Assembly: GCA_944332535.1 (NCBI GenBank)
Contig: CALVKE010000016.1
Location: 1 to 32,631, forward strand
Direction of reading: 5' to 3'
DNA length: 32,631 nt
Origin: an uncultured Bacilli bacterium
GTDB lineage: Bacteria > Bacillota_I > Bacilli_A > RF39 > UBA660
Below, piece after piece: positions 1 through 8,327 of the stretch (positions within the stretch are counted from its first letter, which is position 1; the number at the start of each line of letters is the position of its first letter). The position numbers were made by a program, and so were the translations under genes. The notes under the pieces are model-generated. The model saw only the letters and a list, made by a program, of their open reading frames with translations. It searched no databases and had not been told where the DNA came from.

Positions 1-101
1 CTTACGAAGAGTTCTTTAAAGCTTTTGGATATAAGCAAATTAGATATGAAGATTTAACTCTTAATCATTCTTTATTCAACAAAAAAGATAATACTAATTA
101 G
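1..101 (+). CDS. C-terminal tail of an unknown protein (5' partial)
   Basis: An open frame enters from the left edge (codons in phase with base 3) and stops at TAG 99-101, giving about 32 residues that begin YEEFFKAFGYKQIRYEDL. The tail is aromatic and charged, with no motif I can assign. A terminator-like hairpin follows at 179-209, which supports a real gene end. I do not recognise the family; the rest of the gene lies outside the window. Confidence 0.45.
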   Translation, partial: YEEFFKAFGYKQIRYEDLTLNHSLFNKKDNTN

Positions 102-178
102 TAGTACTATCTAAACCTAAACATAAACATAAAAACTAAATAAACAAGCAAAATATCACATTTATAAATGTCAATTTA

Positions 179-209
179 GTTTTGCACGATTTTGGGCAAA
201 ACCTCTTTT
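179..209 (+). terminator. Possible terminator of the left-edge gene
   Basis: A perfect 7-bp stem (GTTTTGC 179-185, GCAAAAC 196-202) with a 10-nt loop is followed by CTCTTTT. It lies 78 bases after the stop codon of the partial gene. The U-tract is short, so this is a modest call. Confidence 0.4.
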
Positions 210-264
210 GCGTGTAATAATTTATTAATTTTATAGTTATATTATCATATTCGATGCTCTTTGG

Positions 265-302
265 CAAATAAAAAATGCAAATTTTATCAATTAAAATCTG
301 CA
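265..302 (-). terminator. Terminator-like hairpin on the minus strand
   Basis: Read on the minus strand, TGCAGATTTTA and TAAAATTTGCA form an 11-bp stem with one G-U pair and a 5-nt loop, then TTTTTTATTTG follows. On the plus strand the G-U becomes an A-C mismatch, so the structure favours minus-strand RNA. No minus-strand coding gene lies upstream, so it would terminate an untranslated RNA. Confidence 0.4.
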
Positions 303-407
303 CTTTCTCTCTTATTGGTGGATTTACAATTTACTTTTGAAATTCACCAAAGTTTAAAAAAGTCCCATTTTTTGATAGGATATGGAAAATCTTTCCCTTT
401 TTTAAAA

Positions 408-436
408 TTTACTTTTTCGATTATACGTGATATAAT
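408..436 (+). promoter_or_regulatory. carD promoter, extended -10
   Basis: TTTACT (408-413), a 17-bp spacer and TATAAT (431-436) preceded by TGA form a good sigma-A promoter with an extended -10. It leaves a leader of about 75 nt before carD. A mirror-image ATTATA at 420-425 supplies a -10 for the opposite strand. Confidence 0.7.
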
Positions 437-519
437 ATAAAAACAACGAGTAGCGTATTCTCTTCTTCTAAAATAAACGCGTAAATCCAGTTGTATCCTA
501 TTCGAAAAGGAGGGAAATT

Positions 520-1035
520 ATGTTTCATATAGGAGATTATGTACTTTATAAAAGAGAGTTGTGTGTGGTCAAAGCAAAAAAAGAAAATTATCACATGGGA
601 AAGGATTATTATGTACTCTCTTCGGTCAATGATCCATCTTTGTCCATCGAAGTTCCAACGGATAACGCGAATGGTTTTTTACGAAATGTCATGACAGAAG
701 AAGAAGCATATGAGCTAATTGATAAAATTCCTTATATCGTGCCAATTGTTGCCGAAGAAAGACAATTGGAAAGCGAGTACCGAACACTCTTAAGATCCAA
801 TCAATACGAAGATCTTATTAAGATTATCAAAACGACTTATTTACGAAACGAAGCAAAAAAACACGCGGGAAAGAAAGAAGCAGAAAAAGATGCTTCCTAT
901 TTTCGAAAAGCGGAAAACTATCTTTACAGCGAATTAGCCGTTGCTCTTCATATGAGTTATGTGGATGTAAAACAATACGTCATAGAACAAGTACAAAACA
1001 AAATTCAAAATATGCAAGATACTTCTGTTTTATAA
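520..1035 (+). CDS. CarD/CdnL-family RNA polymerase-binding regulator
   Basis: This 171-residue protein starts at ATG 520 behind a strong AAAGGAGGG Shine-Dalgarno. Residues 1-60 form the small beta-rich domain of the CarD/CdnL/TRCF family (opening MFHIGDYVLYKRELCVV), which contacts the RNA polymerase beta subunit. Residues 70-165 are helical and basic, as in the DNA-contacting C-terminal domain. Family members stabilise the open promoter complex, especially at rRNA and housekeeping promoters. The length matches the family. No terminator separates it from the next gene, whose promoter begins 18 bases after its stop, so readthrough is possible. The family is clear; the target set in this organism is not known. 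Confidence 0.85.
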   Translation: MFHIGDYVLYKRELCVVKAKKENYHMGKDYYVLSSVNDPSLSIEVPTDNANGFLRNVMTEEEAYELIDKIPYIVPIVAEERQLESEYRTLLRSNQYEDLIKIIKTTYLRNEAKKHAGKKEAEKDASYFRKAENYLYSELAVALHMSYVDVKQYVIEQVQNKIQNMQDTSVL

Positions 1036-1053
1036 TAACTTTTACGTATTTTT

Positions 1054-1082
1054 TTGCTGGAAAAAAAGTTTCGTGGTATAAT
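1054..1082 (+). promoter_or_regulatory. Promoter of the LTA-synthase-like gene
   Basis: TTGCTG (1054-1059), a 17-bp spacer and TATAAT (1077-1082) preceded by TGG. The TTG at 1054 could be read as a start codon, but it is better explained as the -35. Transcription would begin near 1089, only about 10 nt before ATG 1099. Confidence 0.6.
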
Positions 1083-1098
1083 GAATATGGTGAGCAGT

Positions 1099-3006
1099 AT
1101 GAACAAAATTAAACAATTTCTTCATTGGATAGGAGAAAATCAATATTGGAAACACATTCTTATTTGGATGGGTATGGGGTTTTCTCTTTTAGTTATTGAC
1201 GTAATGTTACGTTATTTTTCTAATCAATATGTAATGGCGTATCGTTTCACGCATGCCAGTCCCTTATTTTTTAGTATTAGTTGGATTCTTCTGTTCATGG
1301 GAATCTGTTACTTACTTCCTAAAAAGGGACGCATGATTCTTTATACCATTGGAACGGTTGCTTTTAATATATTGGCAGTTGCTCAAATCTTACATATGAA
1401 AGTATTAAATCGTTTCTTTGGGCTTAGCGACTTATTTTTGGCGGGCGAAGGAAGCGATTATTTTCTATTTGCCATCAAAAAGATCGACTGGTTCACAATT
1501 GGAATGGTTGTTATTTCGCTTTCAGCAATGGGAATCACTTTATTTTTAATGAAAAGAACGAAAGAATTTCCAAGAAACCGTTATTATTATCTGATAGTTT
1601 TACTCGTAACTATTCTTCTTGTTTCTTCATTTCGTTTCCTTGCAATAAAGCGACTTGGAGAAGCCGCAGAAGATAGTAAAAGTTGGGAAGCAGCCTATAA
1701 TGTAAAAAACATCTATTTAGACTTTAATAATCAAAGTAAAAATATGGAAGTTGCCGGACTTTATGAACAAACCTTCCGGAACAGCTATTTATATATTAAG
1801 AGCCTCTTTAATGTAGAAAAAGAAAAAATTGGCCAAGAGTTAGATGCTTATTTTGAAGAACAAGGACTTACCCTTAGTAAAAAGAATAGTTATACGGCCA
1901 AATTAAAGGGACAAAATCTCATTATTGTTTTGATGGAATCCATTGATTCCTGGTTAGTAAATGAGGAAGTAATGCCTACTCTTACTAAATTACAAAAAGA
2001 AGGATTAAACTTTACGAATCGATATGCTCCAACCTTTGGTGGAGGAATGACGATCAATAGTGAATATGCTGTCAATACCGGACTTTATGCGATTCCTAAT
2101 TCCAAAGCAATTTATAATTTTGATGCTAACTATTATCCTTATTCTCTTGCAAATATGTTTTTAAACGAAGGATATACAGCAGTCAGTGTTCATGCTAACA
2201 CAGCAAAGTTTTATAATCGTGCAAACTTCCATCGCGCATTAGGATATACTCATCACTATGCCCTAACCGATGAAAAAGAGCTGGACCAAAGTTATAATTA
2301 CTTTTTAGATAGTTCTCTTATTAAAAATCCGCAAGTAGCAGATATTATTGTTCGGGAAGAACCTTTCCTTACCTTTATTACAACCTACTCTGCTCATCTT
2401 CCTTATGACAATGAAAATCCTAGTTGTCAAGAATTAAGTGGATTAGAAGTAGAAGGAAATAAAGAATTATCTTGTATTCGTAATCTTGCTCATGATACCG
2501 ATGAATTTTTAAGGCTTTTGTTAGAGAAGTTAGAAGAAAAAGGAGAACTCGATAACACTACTTTGGTATTATTTTCCGATCATTACATGTACGGTTATTC
2601 CGACTTGGATTATATGATGAAAGAAAAAGGGGTAGATGATACGAATCTAGTACAACAAGTGCCACTCGTTATTTGGAGTAACAGCTTAAAAAAGAAACAA
2701 GTAAATACTATTATGGATACTGCCGACATTCTACCAACGATTCTTAATTTATTTGGAATCGAATACACAACCAACTATTATGTTGGAACCGATGTATTTA
2801 GTAAAGAACACGAAAAATTTGTTTATTTCGATAATACGACATTTTATGATGGAGAGCTCTACTACAACGATCGAAAAAAGAGAACCGAAGAAAATCAAGA
2901 CTATATCGATGAAACACTCAACACCATTCAAGAAAAAATGACCACGAATGATCAAATCATTTTAGGAAATTATTTTCAGTATTTAGAAGAGAAGGATTCC
3001 GAATAA
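1099..3006 (+). CDS. Lipoteichoic acid synthase-like membrane sulfatase-fold enzyme
   Basis: A protein of 635 residues from ATG 1099. Five hydrophobic helices fill roughly the first 185 residues. An extracellular alkaline-phosphatase/sulfatase-fold domain follows, like LtaS, which polymerises glycerol phosphate from phosphatidylglycerol. Metal and catalytic residues are visible: E280 in LMESID, the nucleophile T318 in GGGMTINSEY, and D494-H495 in LFSDHYMYG. LtaS-family enzymes are usually about 600-650 residues. The frame stays open upstream to TTG 1054, but a promoter covers 1054-1082, so ATG 1099 with GGTGAG just before it is preferred; GTG 1090 is another option. The final codons form part of a terminator. 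It could be a related phosphoglycerol transferase rather than the main LTA synthase. Confidence 0.85.
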   Translation: MNKIKQFLHWIGENQYWKHILIWMGMGFSLLVIDVMLRYFSNQYVMAYRFTHASPLFFSISWILLFMGICYLLPKKGRMILYTIGTVAFNILAVAQILHMKVLNRFFGLSDLFLAGEGSDYFLFAIKKIDWFTIGMVVISLSAMGITLFLMKRTKEFPRNRYYYLIVLLVTILLVSSFRFLAIKRLGEAAEDSKSWEAAYNVKNIYLDFNNQSKNMEVAGLYEQTFRNSYLYIKSLFNVEKEKIGQELDAYFEEQGLTLSKKNSYTAKLKGQNLIIVLMESIDSWLVNEEVMPTLTKLQKEGLNFTNRYAPTFGGGMTINSEYAVNTGLYAIPNSKAIYNFDANYYPYSLANMFLNEGYTAVSVHANTAKFYNRANFHRALGYTHHYALTDEKELDQSYNYFLDSSLIKNPQVADIIVREEPFLTFITTYSAHLPYDNENPSCQELSGLEVEGNKELSCIRNLAHDTDEFLRLLLEKLEEKGELDNTTLVLFSDHYMYGYSDLDYMMKEKGVDDTNLVQQVPLVIWSNSLKKKQVNTIMDTADILPTILNLFGIEYTTNYYVGTDVFSKEHEKFVYFDNTTFYDGELYYNDRKKRTEENQDYIDETLNTIQEKMTTNDQIILGNYFQYLEEKDSE

Positions 3007-3018
3007 GGGATCCTTTTT
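2992..3018 (+). terminator. Terminator overlapping the end of the LTA-synthase-like gene
   Basis: AAGGATTCC (2992-3000) pairs with GGGATCCTT (3007-3015) over 9 bp with one G-U. The 6-nt loop GAATAA contains the stop codon TAA (3004-3006), and TTTTT follows. The last codons of the gene therefore double as the 5' arm. Confidence 0.75.
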
Positions 3019-3059
3019 CATAAACCCTGTCAATTAACAAGGAAGAGCTTTTAAAATTC

Positions 3060-3088
3060 TTTCTTTTTCACAAAATTTACTATATAAT
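3060..3088 (+). promoter_or_regulatory. Candidate promoter of the PASTA gene
   Basis: TATAAT at 3083-3088 has only a weak -35 (TTTCTT at 3060-3065, 17-bp spacer) and no TGn extension. It lies between the preceding terminator and AAGGAG at 3102-3107 before ATG 3115. Confidence 0.45.
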
Positions 3089-3114
3089 GATATTAGAATA
3101 TAAGGAGTTGTATT

Positions 3115-4620
3115 ATGAAAGAAAGATTTTGTTTATTAAATAAGGGAACTTATGTATTGTTGGCAACTGCTTTCGTAAGTAGTCTTTCCCTTCTAATTTA
3201 TCAGATATATACAATAGGAGATCAAGTCACCTTTTGGGGAAATATTTTAGTTGCTGTTTTTGTCCTTCTCATCTATGTTGGTTTTTTAGCTTTAGCAATG
3301 CGTTCTAGTGATCGAAGAAGTGAAAAAGCAATTATTGTTACTTCTGTTTTGTTTCTTTGCTTCAATATTTTTGAATTTCTTGTTTCTTCCGGAATCTTAG
3401 TGTTACCGGGAAATGCCGTCGTTGAGAATTTTTATGGAAAAGATATTTCCGAGGTGGCCAAATGGGCTGAAGAAAAGAATGTTGCTCTGGAACAGGTTTA
3501 TGTTCACTCTGAGACGATGGAAAAATATAAAGTGTTAGCACAGGATGTGGAGCCAGGAACTTTGGTGAAAAAAATTACAAAACTTGTCGTTACCGTCTCG
3601 GATGGACCCGATGAAGAAGTAGAGTTAACGGTTCCTAATATGATCGGTTGGAATTTAGATGAGGCCCTCGCCTTTTTGGAAGAAAATCATTTTACGAACG
3701 TAACGATTGATTTTGAATATAGTTCCAAGGAAAAAGATACTATTATTAAGCAAAGTATTAGTAGTGCTGAAATCAAAAGAAATGAAGCAATCTCTTTGGT
3801 TTCTTCCTTAGGAGAAGAAGGGGTAAAACAAACAGTAAAAATGGAAGACTTGGTTGGATTAGATTTATTCCATGCGACTATTTTCCTTAGACGAAACGAT
3901 TTAAACTATGAAATTCAATATGTTTATCGCGAAGAGGAAGAAGAAAATACTGTAGTATCCCAAAGTGTTGATGAGGGAGTTACTGTTAGCAATCAGGACG
4001 AAGATCCTATTATTATTGCTGTTGTAAAAAAAGAAGCTGTGACGGTTCCTCATTTAGAAGATATGGATACGGATGATATTGAAAAATGGGCCAAAGAAAA
4101 TCAATTGAGTGTAGAATTTGAAGAGGCTTACGACGATACCATTGCCAGCGGAAAAGTTATTTCTTCTACAATTATTGCTGGAGAAATTGTGAAACCAAAC
4201 TCTTCTTTCCGAGTTACCATTTCCAAAGGTCCTTTAAAAATGATTGGTTTTGATAATGTGGATGATTTTAGAAAATGGGCCGAAGAAAATGAAGTTACTT
4301 ATCATATTGATTATCAATTTAGTAATACCGTTGCCAATGGAAAGTTGATCTCCTCTTCTCACGAGGAAGGAGAAATTATCAAAAACAAAGATACCGTGCG
4401 ATTAGTAATTTCTCAAGGAGGAAATACAACCATTCCAAATTTTGTTGGAAAAACAAAAGCGGAAGCAGAAGATCTTTGTGAAGAACATCTTCTACGGTGT
4501 AGTTTTCAAACTGCTAGTTCGACGAGGGAAAAAGATACTGTAATCAAACAATCAATGCGAAGTGGTAGTACCGTACCACAAGAAACTTCTATTACTTTAA
4601 CACTAAGTCAAGGACAATAA
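3115..4620 (+). CDS. Membrane protein with six PASTA repeats and no kinase domain
   Basis: A protein of 501 residues with three hydrophobic helices (about 11-34, 41-63, 71-96) and then only extracellular PASTA-type repeats: roughly 101-165, 170-233, 239-305, 308-373, 374-436 and 437-501. Repeats 2, 4 and 6 keep the opening VPN/VPH/IPN and most end in a VTVSDGP- or VTISKGP-like strand. PASTA domains bind muropeptides or peptidoglycan and normally form the sensor of PrkC/StkP kinases or the tail of class B PBPs. Here there is no kinase and no transpeptidase. ATG 3115 has an AAGGAG ribosome site. It is flanked by terminators, so it is probably monocistronic. A role as a wall-binding or septal scaffold is inference. 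Confidence 0.85.
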   Translation: MKERFCLLNKGTYVLLATAFVSSLSLLIYQIYTIGDQVTFWGNILVAVFVLLIYVGFLALAMRSSDRRSEKAIIVTSVLFLCFNIFEFLVSSGILVLPGNAVVENFYGKDISEVAKWAEEKNVALEQVYVHSETMEKYKVLAQDVEPGTLVKKITKLVVTVSDGPDEEVELTVPNMIGWNLDEALAFLEENHFTNVTIDFEYSSKEKDTIIKQSISSAEIKRNEAISLVSSLGEEGVKQTVKMEDLVGLDLFHATIFLRRNDLNYEIQYVYREEEEENTVVSQSVDEGVTVSNQDEDPIIIAVVKKEAVTVPHLEDMDTDDIEKWAKENQLSVEFEEAYDDTIASGKVISSTIIAGEIVKPNSSFRVTISKGPLKMIGFDNVDDFRKWAEENEVTYHIDYQFSNTVANGKLISSSHEEGEIIKNKDTVRLVISQGGNTTIPNFVGKTKAEAEDLCEEHLLRCSFQTASSTREKDTVIKQSMRSGSTVPQETSITLTLSQGQ

Positions 4621-4749
4621 TAAAAACCTCTCTTATTGATAGAATTAGATGACATCTAGAGCTTTAATATATGGGACAAAACGATGCCAAATCATTGTAT
4701 TATCCTTTTGAAAATGAGAGAAAAGAGAAAATTTACGAATGACAAAGTT
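4621..4749. other. Short gap between convergent genes
   Basis: Between the PASTA stop codon and the shared terminator there is no supported gene. A 6-bp inverted repeat around 4645-4657 is too short to interpret. Confidence 0.4.
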
Positions 4750-4787
4750 AAAACCTTACATTTTAAAACGTAAGGTTTTCTTTTTTT
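4750..4787. terminator. Bidirectional terminator between convergent genes
   Basis: A perfect 10-bp stem (AAAACCTTAC 4750-4759, GTAAGGTTTT 4770-4779) with a 10-nt loop is followed by CTTTTTTT on the plus strand. On the minus strand, TTTT is followed by AACTTTG. It can end both the PASTA gene and the gene at 4803-6071. Confidence 0.85.
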
Positions 4788-4802
4788 ACAATTAACTATT
4801 TT

Positions 4803-6071
4803 CTATTCGAGATTATTTTTCTTTTTTGGAGGTGTTGGTCTTTTTCCTTTCTTTGCTAGCACTACTACTAACACAAGAGAAAGTACTGCAGATAATCCTG
4901 CCAAACCAACAATTAACATATTTTTGACTTTTTCATCTTGAGAAGATGGAGCAGGTTCTTCCTCCTTACTATTTTCTTCTAATAGTCTTTGAAGAGTTCC
5001 TTCTTCCTCTAAATAACGATACCATCCAGTCGTTTTAGAAGTTAAATTTTCTCCGTATAGTAAGTAGTATCCCTTCTCCTCTTCCGTCTGATAAGCAGGA
5101 ATCGTCTCTTCCCCTATTTTCAACTCTACTTGTTGATACCCATCAGGAATCACAGAAGGAGTCTGGGTATAAAAAGACATCCCCGTTGTTTGAATGCTGT
5201 GGTACGCTTGATATGTTCCATCTTCCGGCGAATAACGAAACAACTGGATTTCTCCGTCTTCTCCTTTTAATCCGACTAATAAAATTCCATCCTCTCCCCA
5301 ACGAAAAGCAGGAATTTCCGTCTCTTCAATCGTACAGGTCGCTTCTTGAAATCCTTCTATAGCAGGAAGAGCATCTTTTCTTTTTACCACCGTATACTCT
5401 TTGCCATCTACTTCTACTATGATGGGATTATTATCTTTTACTGTCGCTAAAATCGTATACGTCTTTTTCGCTCCGGTTTCGCTCGTTACTACAACCTCAA
5501 TTTTATTTTCTCCCTCTTGTACTTCGATTTCTCCACTTCCACTAACGCTTGCATAAGAACTTTCTTTGGTAGCATTTACTTTTATTTTCGTTACCTCTGC
5601 TGGTAACTCCACTGTATATTCTGTCGTGTTCTTATTAAAACTTGGCGAAAGTTCATAACCATCAATCGATAATGCTTTTAAATTATTATTAGTAGACTTT
5701 TCTCTTGGAGCAACTACTTTAATTTTAATAGACTTACTGGTAGTATACGCAGCGCTCGTATCAAAATCTCCTAAAGTTAAAGGTTTGACCGTAACGGTTA
5801 CGGTTCCAGTTGATTTTGCTTTAAATGTATACGTTTTTGTCTGGTTTTCAATCCATTCTCCACTTGTTCCTCCACTCAAAACGGAACTATCGGAAGAAGT
5901 AACGGCGATTTTTCCAGCTACGCTGTTTGCTTTCACCGAAATTCTTACACTCCCTCCCGTAGTCACTGTGGTACTACTTGCAGAAATTCCGAGGGATCCT
6001 GCACTTACTTGCCATTGATAGCCAAACATGATAACAAAAAAGAATATCAGAACTTTTACTATTTTTTTCAT
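4803..6071 (-). CDS. Membrane-anchored surface protein with Ig/cohesin-like and cadherin-like domains
   Basis: A protein of 422 residues. Residues 1-24 are a signal peptide. Residues 27-120 form a beta-sandwich rich in Thr, Ser and Val that resembles bacterial Ig-like or distant cohesin-like domains. Residues 128-212 match the cadherin-like beta-sandwich family (LKALSIDGYELSPSF ... EYTVELP ... ENKIEVVV). Two related segments follow, about 217-292 and 308-366. An acidic linker, one membrane helix (384-406) and a basic tail (KKGKRPTPPKKK) end the protein, giving a type I topology. It begins 20 bases after the dockerin-glucosaminidase stop and shares its transcript. AGGAGG lies about 16 bases before the ATG, which is unusually far. 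Function is unknown; a docking role is inference. Confidence 0.75.
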   Translation of the reverse strand: MKKIVKVLIFFFVIMFGYQWQVSAGSLGISASSTTVTTGGSVRISVKANSVAGKIAVTSSDSSVLSGGTSGEWIENQTKTYTFKAKSTGTVTVTVKPLTLGDFDTSAAYTTSKSIKIKVVAPREKSTNNNLKALSIDGYELSPSFNKNTTEYTVELPAEVTKIKVNATKESSYASVSGSGEIEVQEGENKIEVVVTSETGAKKTYTILATVKDNNPIIVEVDGKEYTVVKRKDALPAIEGFQEATCTIEETEIPAFRWGEDGILLVGLKGEDGEIQLFRYSPEDGTYQAYHSIQTTGMSFYTQTPSVIPDGYQQVELKIGEETIPAYQTEEEKGYYLLYGENLTSKTTGWYRYLEEEGTLQRLLEENSKEEEPAPSSQDEKVKNMLIVGLAGLSAVLSLVLVVVLAKKGKRPTPPKKKNNLE

Positions 6072-6091
6072 ATTTTCTCGCCTTCTTCCTC

Positions 6092-8149
6092 CTACTTAAT
6101 TACACTATTATTTCCCATAATATAGTTTTTAATATTTACATAGTCGACGGCACTGATGCTATTATCTTTATCGACATTAGCGGCATTTTGATATACTCCA
6201 GATAATGCATTGGTTCCCATAATATGATTCTTTACTAATACGTAATCAACCGCCGAAATGGTTCCATCTCCGTCGACATCTCCATAGATAATCACTTCTA
6301 GTGTTTCTTTGTTATTACCAGATTGAATAGTAACTTTATCCCCTGTTTGAAGAACTCCAGACGTAATAGTCTGATCCTTTCTAGCAATCGTTACTGTTGC
6401 TCCATGATTCGATAATTTCGAGATAGCATCTTCTACTTTCGTCCCAACAGCGATATCGCTAATTTTGCCAGGTTCATAATAATAAGAAGCTTCACTTACA
6501 ATGGTAGAGATTGCTACGTCCTCGTTTTCTGGAGGTTTTGGTGGATCCGTTGGCTTATCTTCTGGTTCTTCCCCACCCGTTTCTACAGAATTAATTTTTT
6601 GAAAATAGCTGGCAGGAACATAAACCGCTGTTTGCTCCCACTTATATTCAATTCTTGGATCACTTTTACTGCTTCCTATATAATTTAAGTTACTATCTAA
6701 CGTCGGATCACTCATAATCTTATACCAAGTAGTACTTCCGTTTACCTTTGGCCCTGTTACTTCCTCTAAAATTAGAATCGCGGAATTTTTTGTTTTATAC
6801 TGATAAAAACTATTGGATACTTTTTCTCCCCCAGGCGTTTTATAAGCGTAAACTTTTCCATTTTGATCCTCTTTCAAAACTGCTAGCTGATAAGCATTGT
6901 AGTCTTGTAATTGGTAATACTTATCAAATTCATAATAAATACTAGCTGCTATTTCTCCCCAATACAAATCAGAAGCATAATGGACATTTAAGCCTTGTCC
7001 CTTATTTCCAAGATTGGCCCCCTCGAATCGATAATCTCCAGGTTGCAAATATCCATAAGCTAACCAAGTATAGGCATAATCATCAATACAGTCATCTACT
7101 GATTTAAAATAATCAGCCGATTCTCCTGGTGTAGCATCTACTGCATTCAATCCAAATAAATTATTTTTCTTTTGGGCAATAGGACTATTTCCCCATCCTG
7201 ATTCATTAATTCCAATCGCTAACATAAGAGCAGCATTGACTCCATATTTGTTCTGGTAATTAATAAAGCTTTCTCCTGTTTGATACAATTTTGAACTAGA
7301 AGAAGTTCTGCTTTTGATATATTGATTAATATTGTCGGCGTTATAAGTTGTTTTACTACGGAAAGATAGATACATATAATAATTATAATACGGATCGTTT
7401 GCATTGACACTCGATTGATACGTATTATTTTTATAATCCTTTAATAAAGTAAGAAGATCTTTATAAAAATAGTGTCCATCATAACTATAATAAGTTCCTA
7501 CTGGCAATTGTTCTGGTTTTGGTCCCAGAGTAATTTGACTGGTAGATTTCGTATTATAAAGATTTCCTGGCAAGTAATGAATGATTTCCGTATCTGTTAC
7601 TTTATAATAGCTTGGACTAGCGGCCCAAGTAATGGGAACAATATCGTATAATATATTGGTTTGACTAGATTCTACTTCGTATTTTCGAATCCACCCTACG
7701 GTATCACTTACTTTTATCTTAATTCGCTTTGTCGCATAATCCACTTCTAATAACGCGGCATCATCCGAAGTACTAGTAGTAGATGCAATATAAGTGATTC
7801 TATTATTTAAGTTTTTTTCTTGATATACCTCGGTATATTTTAAATTACTTAGTTGGTCATAATCAATTAAAGCATTTTGTGCATCGACAATCATTCCGTT
7901 TTCAATAATAACTAAGTACTCTGCATTGATATCTTTACTTGTCGTCATAGCTTCTTTGGCTTCTTTATACGTTTTATAACATCCATGCGTAGTTAGCGTT
8001 CCATTAAAATTGGCAACTGCGAGTTCTACTGGCTTTTCTTCTCCACAAACATTTCCTCTTACTTTTACTTCGTTAGGGGACATTGCTTGAACAGAATCAG
8101 AAAATAGAAAACATACTAAAAGAAGAAAGATCCATCTTACCTTTTTCAA
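6092..8149 (-). CDS. Secreted glucosaminidase with C-terminal dockerin type I
   Basis: A protein of 685 residues starting at TTG 8149, with AGGAGGG six bases upstream; the frame stays open to 8203, but the promoter lies there. Residues 1-22 are a signal peptide ending SVQA. Residues about 287-412 form a GH73-type N-acetylglucosaminidase domain (LAIGINESGWG with presumed catalytic E316, then KKNNLFGLNA), which cleaves peptidoglycan glycan strands. A Pro-rich linker (KPTDPPKPPENED) and a small beta domain precede a dockerin at about 624-680, with two calcium-loop repeats starting DVDGDGTISAVDYV and NVDKDNSISAVDYV. Residues 23-280 are unassigned. The dockerin implies attachment to a cohesin-bearing partner; the next gene is the obvious candidate. 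Confidence 0.85.
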   Translation of the reverse strand: MKKVRWIFLLLVCFLFSDSVQAMSPNEVKVRGNVCGEEKPVELAVANFNGTLTTHGCYKTYKEAKEAMTTSKDINAEYLVIIENGMIVDAQNALIDYDQLSNLKYTEVYQEKNLNNRITYIASTTSTSDDAALLEVDYATKRIKIKVSDTVGWIRKYEVESSQTNILYDIVPITWAASPSYYKVTDTEIIHYLPGNLYNTKSTSQITLGPKPEQLPVGTYYSYDGHYFYKDLLTLLKDYKNNTYQSSVNANDPYYNYYMYLSFRSKTTYNADNINQYIKSRTSSSSKLYQTGESFINYQNKYGVNAALMLAIGINESGWGNSPIAQKKNNLFGLNAVDATPGESADYFKSVDDCIDDYAYTWLAYGYLQPGDYRFEGANLGNKGQGLNVHYASDLYWGEIAASIYYEFDKYYQLQDYNAYQLAVLKEDQNGKVYAYKTPGGEKVSNSFYQYKTKNSAILILEEVTGPKVNGSTTWYKIMSDPTLDSNLNYIGSSKSDPRIEYKWEQTAVYVPASYFQKINSVETGGEEPEDKPTDPPKPPENEDVAISTIVSEASYYYEPGKISDIAVGTKVEDAISKLSNHGATVTIARKDQTITSGVLQTGDKVTIQSGNNKETLEVIIYGDVDGDGTISAVDYVLVKNHIMGTNALSGVYQNAANVDKDNSISAVDYVNIKNYIMGNNSVIK

Positions 8150-8172
8150 ATCAATCCCTCCTATCCTGTAAT

Positions 8173-8201
8173 AATTATAACAAAACTCGACAAGAAAGTA
8201 C
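8173..8201 (-). promoter_or_regulatory. Promoter of the dockerin-glucosaminidase gene
   Basis: On the minus strand a TATAAT (8178-8173) is preceded by TGT, an extended -10. The -35 at 17 bp (TGTACT) is poor. It lies 23 bases before TTG 8149 and so decides the start codon. Confidence 0.55.
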
Positions 8202-8327
8202 ACCTCTCCTCTTGCTTTTTCGATTTTTCGAGAATCTTTTAGCCAAATAATGTAAACCTTCGAAATTATGTAAAAGGACTAATCAAATTCCTTTTTTTTC
8301 CATATATTATACTAGAAAGGAAGAGCG

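Larger units (their letters stand above)
102..407. other. Long non-coding gap with hairpins
   Basis: This part of the 418-base gap before carD has no convincing coding frame on either strand. It holds a 14-bp perfect palindrome at 158-171 (ACATTTATAAATGT), a terminator-like hairpin at 179-209, a minus-strand terminator-like hairpin at 265-302, and an 11-bp stem at 315-325/340-350 (TTGGTGGATTT with AAATTCACCAA, one G-U on the plus strand). An untranslated RNA is possible but not shown. Confidence 0.5.

Noticed and set aside
158-171. Perfect 14-bp palindrome ACATTTATAAATGT as a possible operator
   Set aside because: It is AT-only except for one C-G pair, far from the promoter at 408-436, and not repeated elsewhere that I saw.
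1054-1098. TTG 1054 as the start of the LTA-synthase-like gene
   Set aside because: No ribosome site precedes it, and 1054-1082 reads as a 17-bp-spaced promoter with an extended -10.
4645-4695. A 16-codon minus-strand frame with AAAGGA and TACAAT upstream (begins MIWHRFVP)
   Set aside because: It is too short to separate from chance, and it lies in the gap between two convergent genes with no other support.
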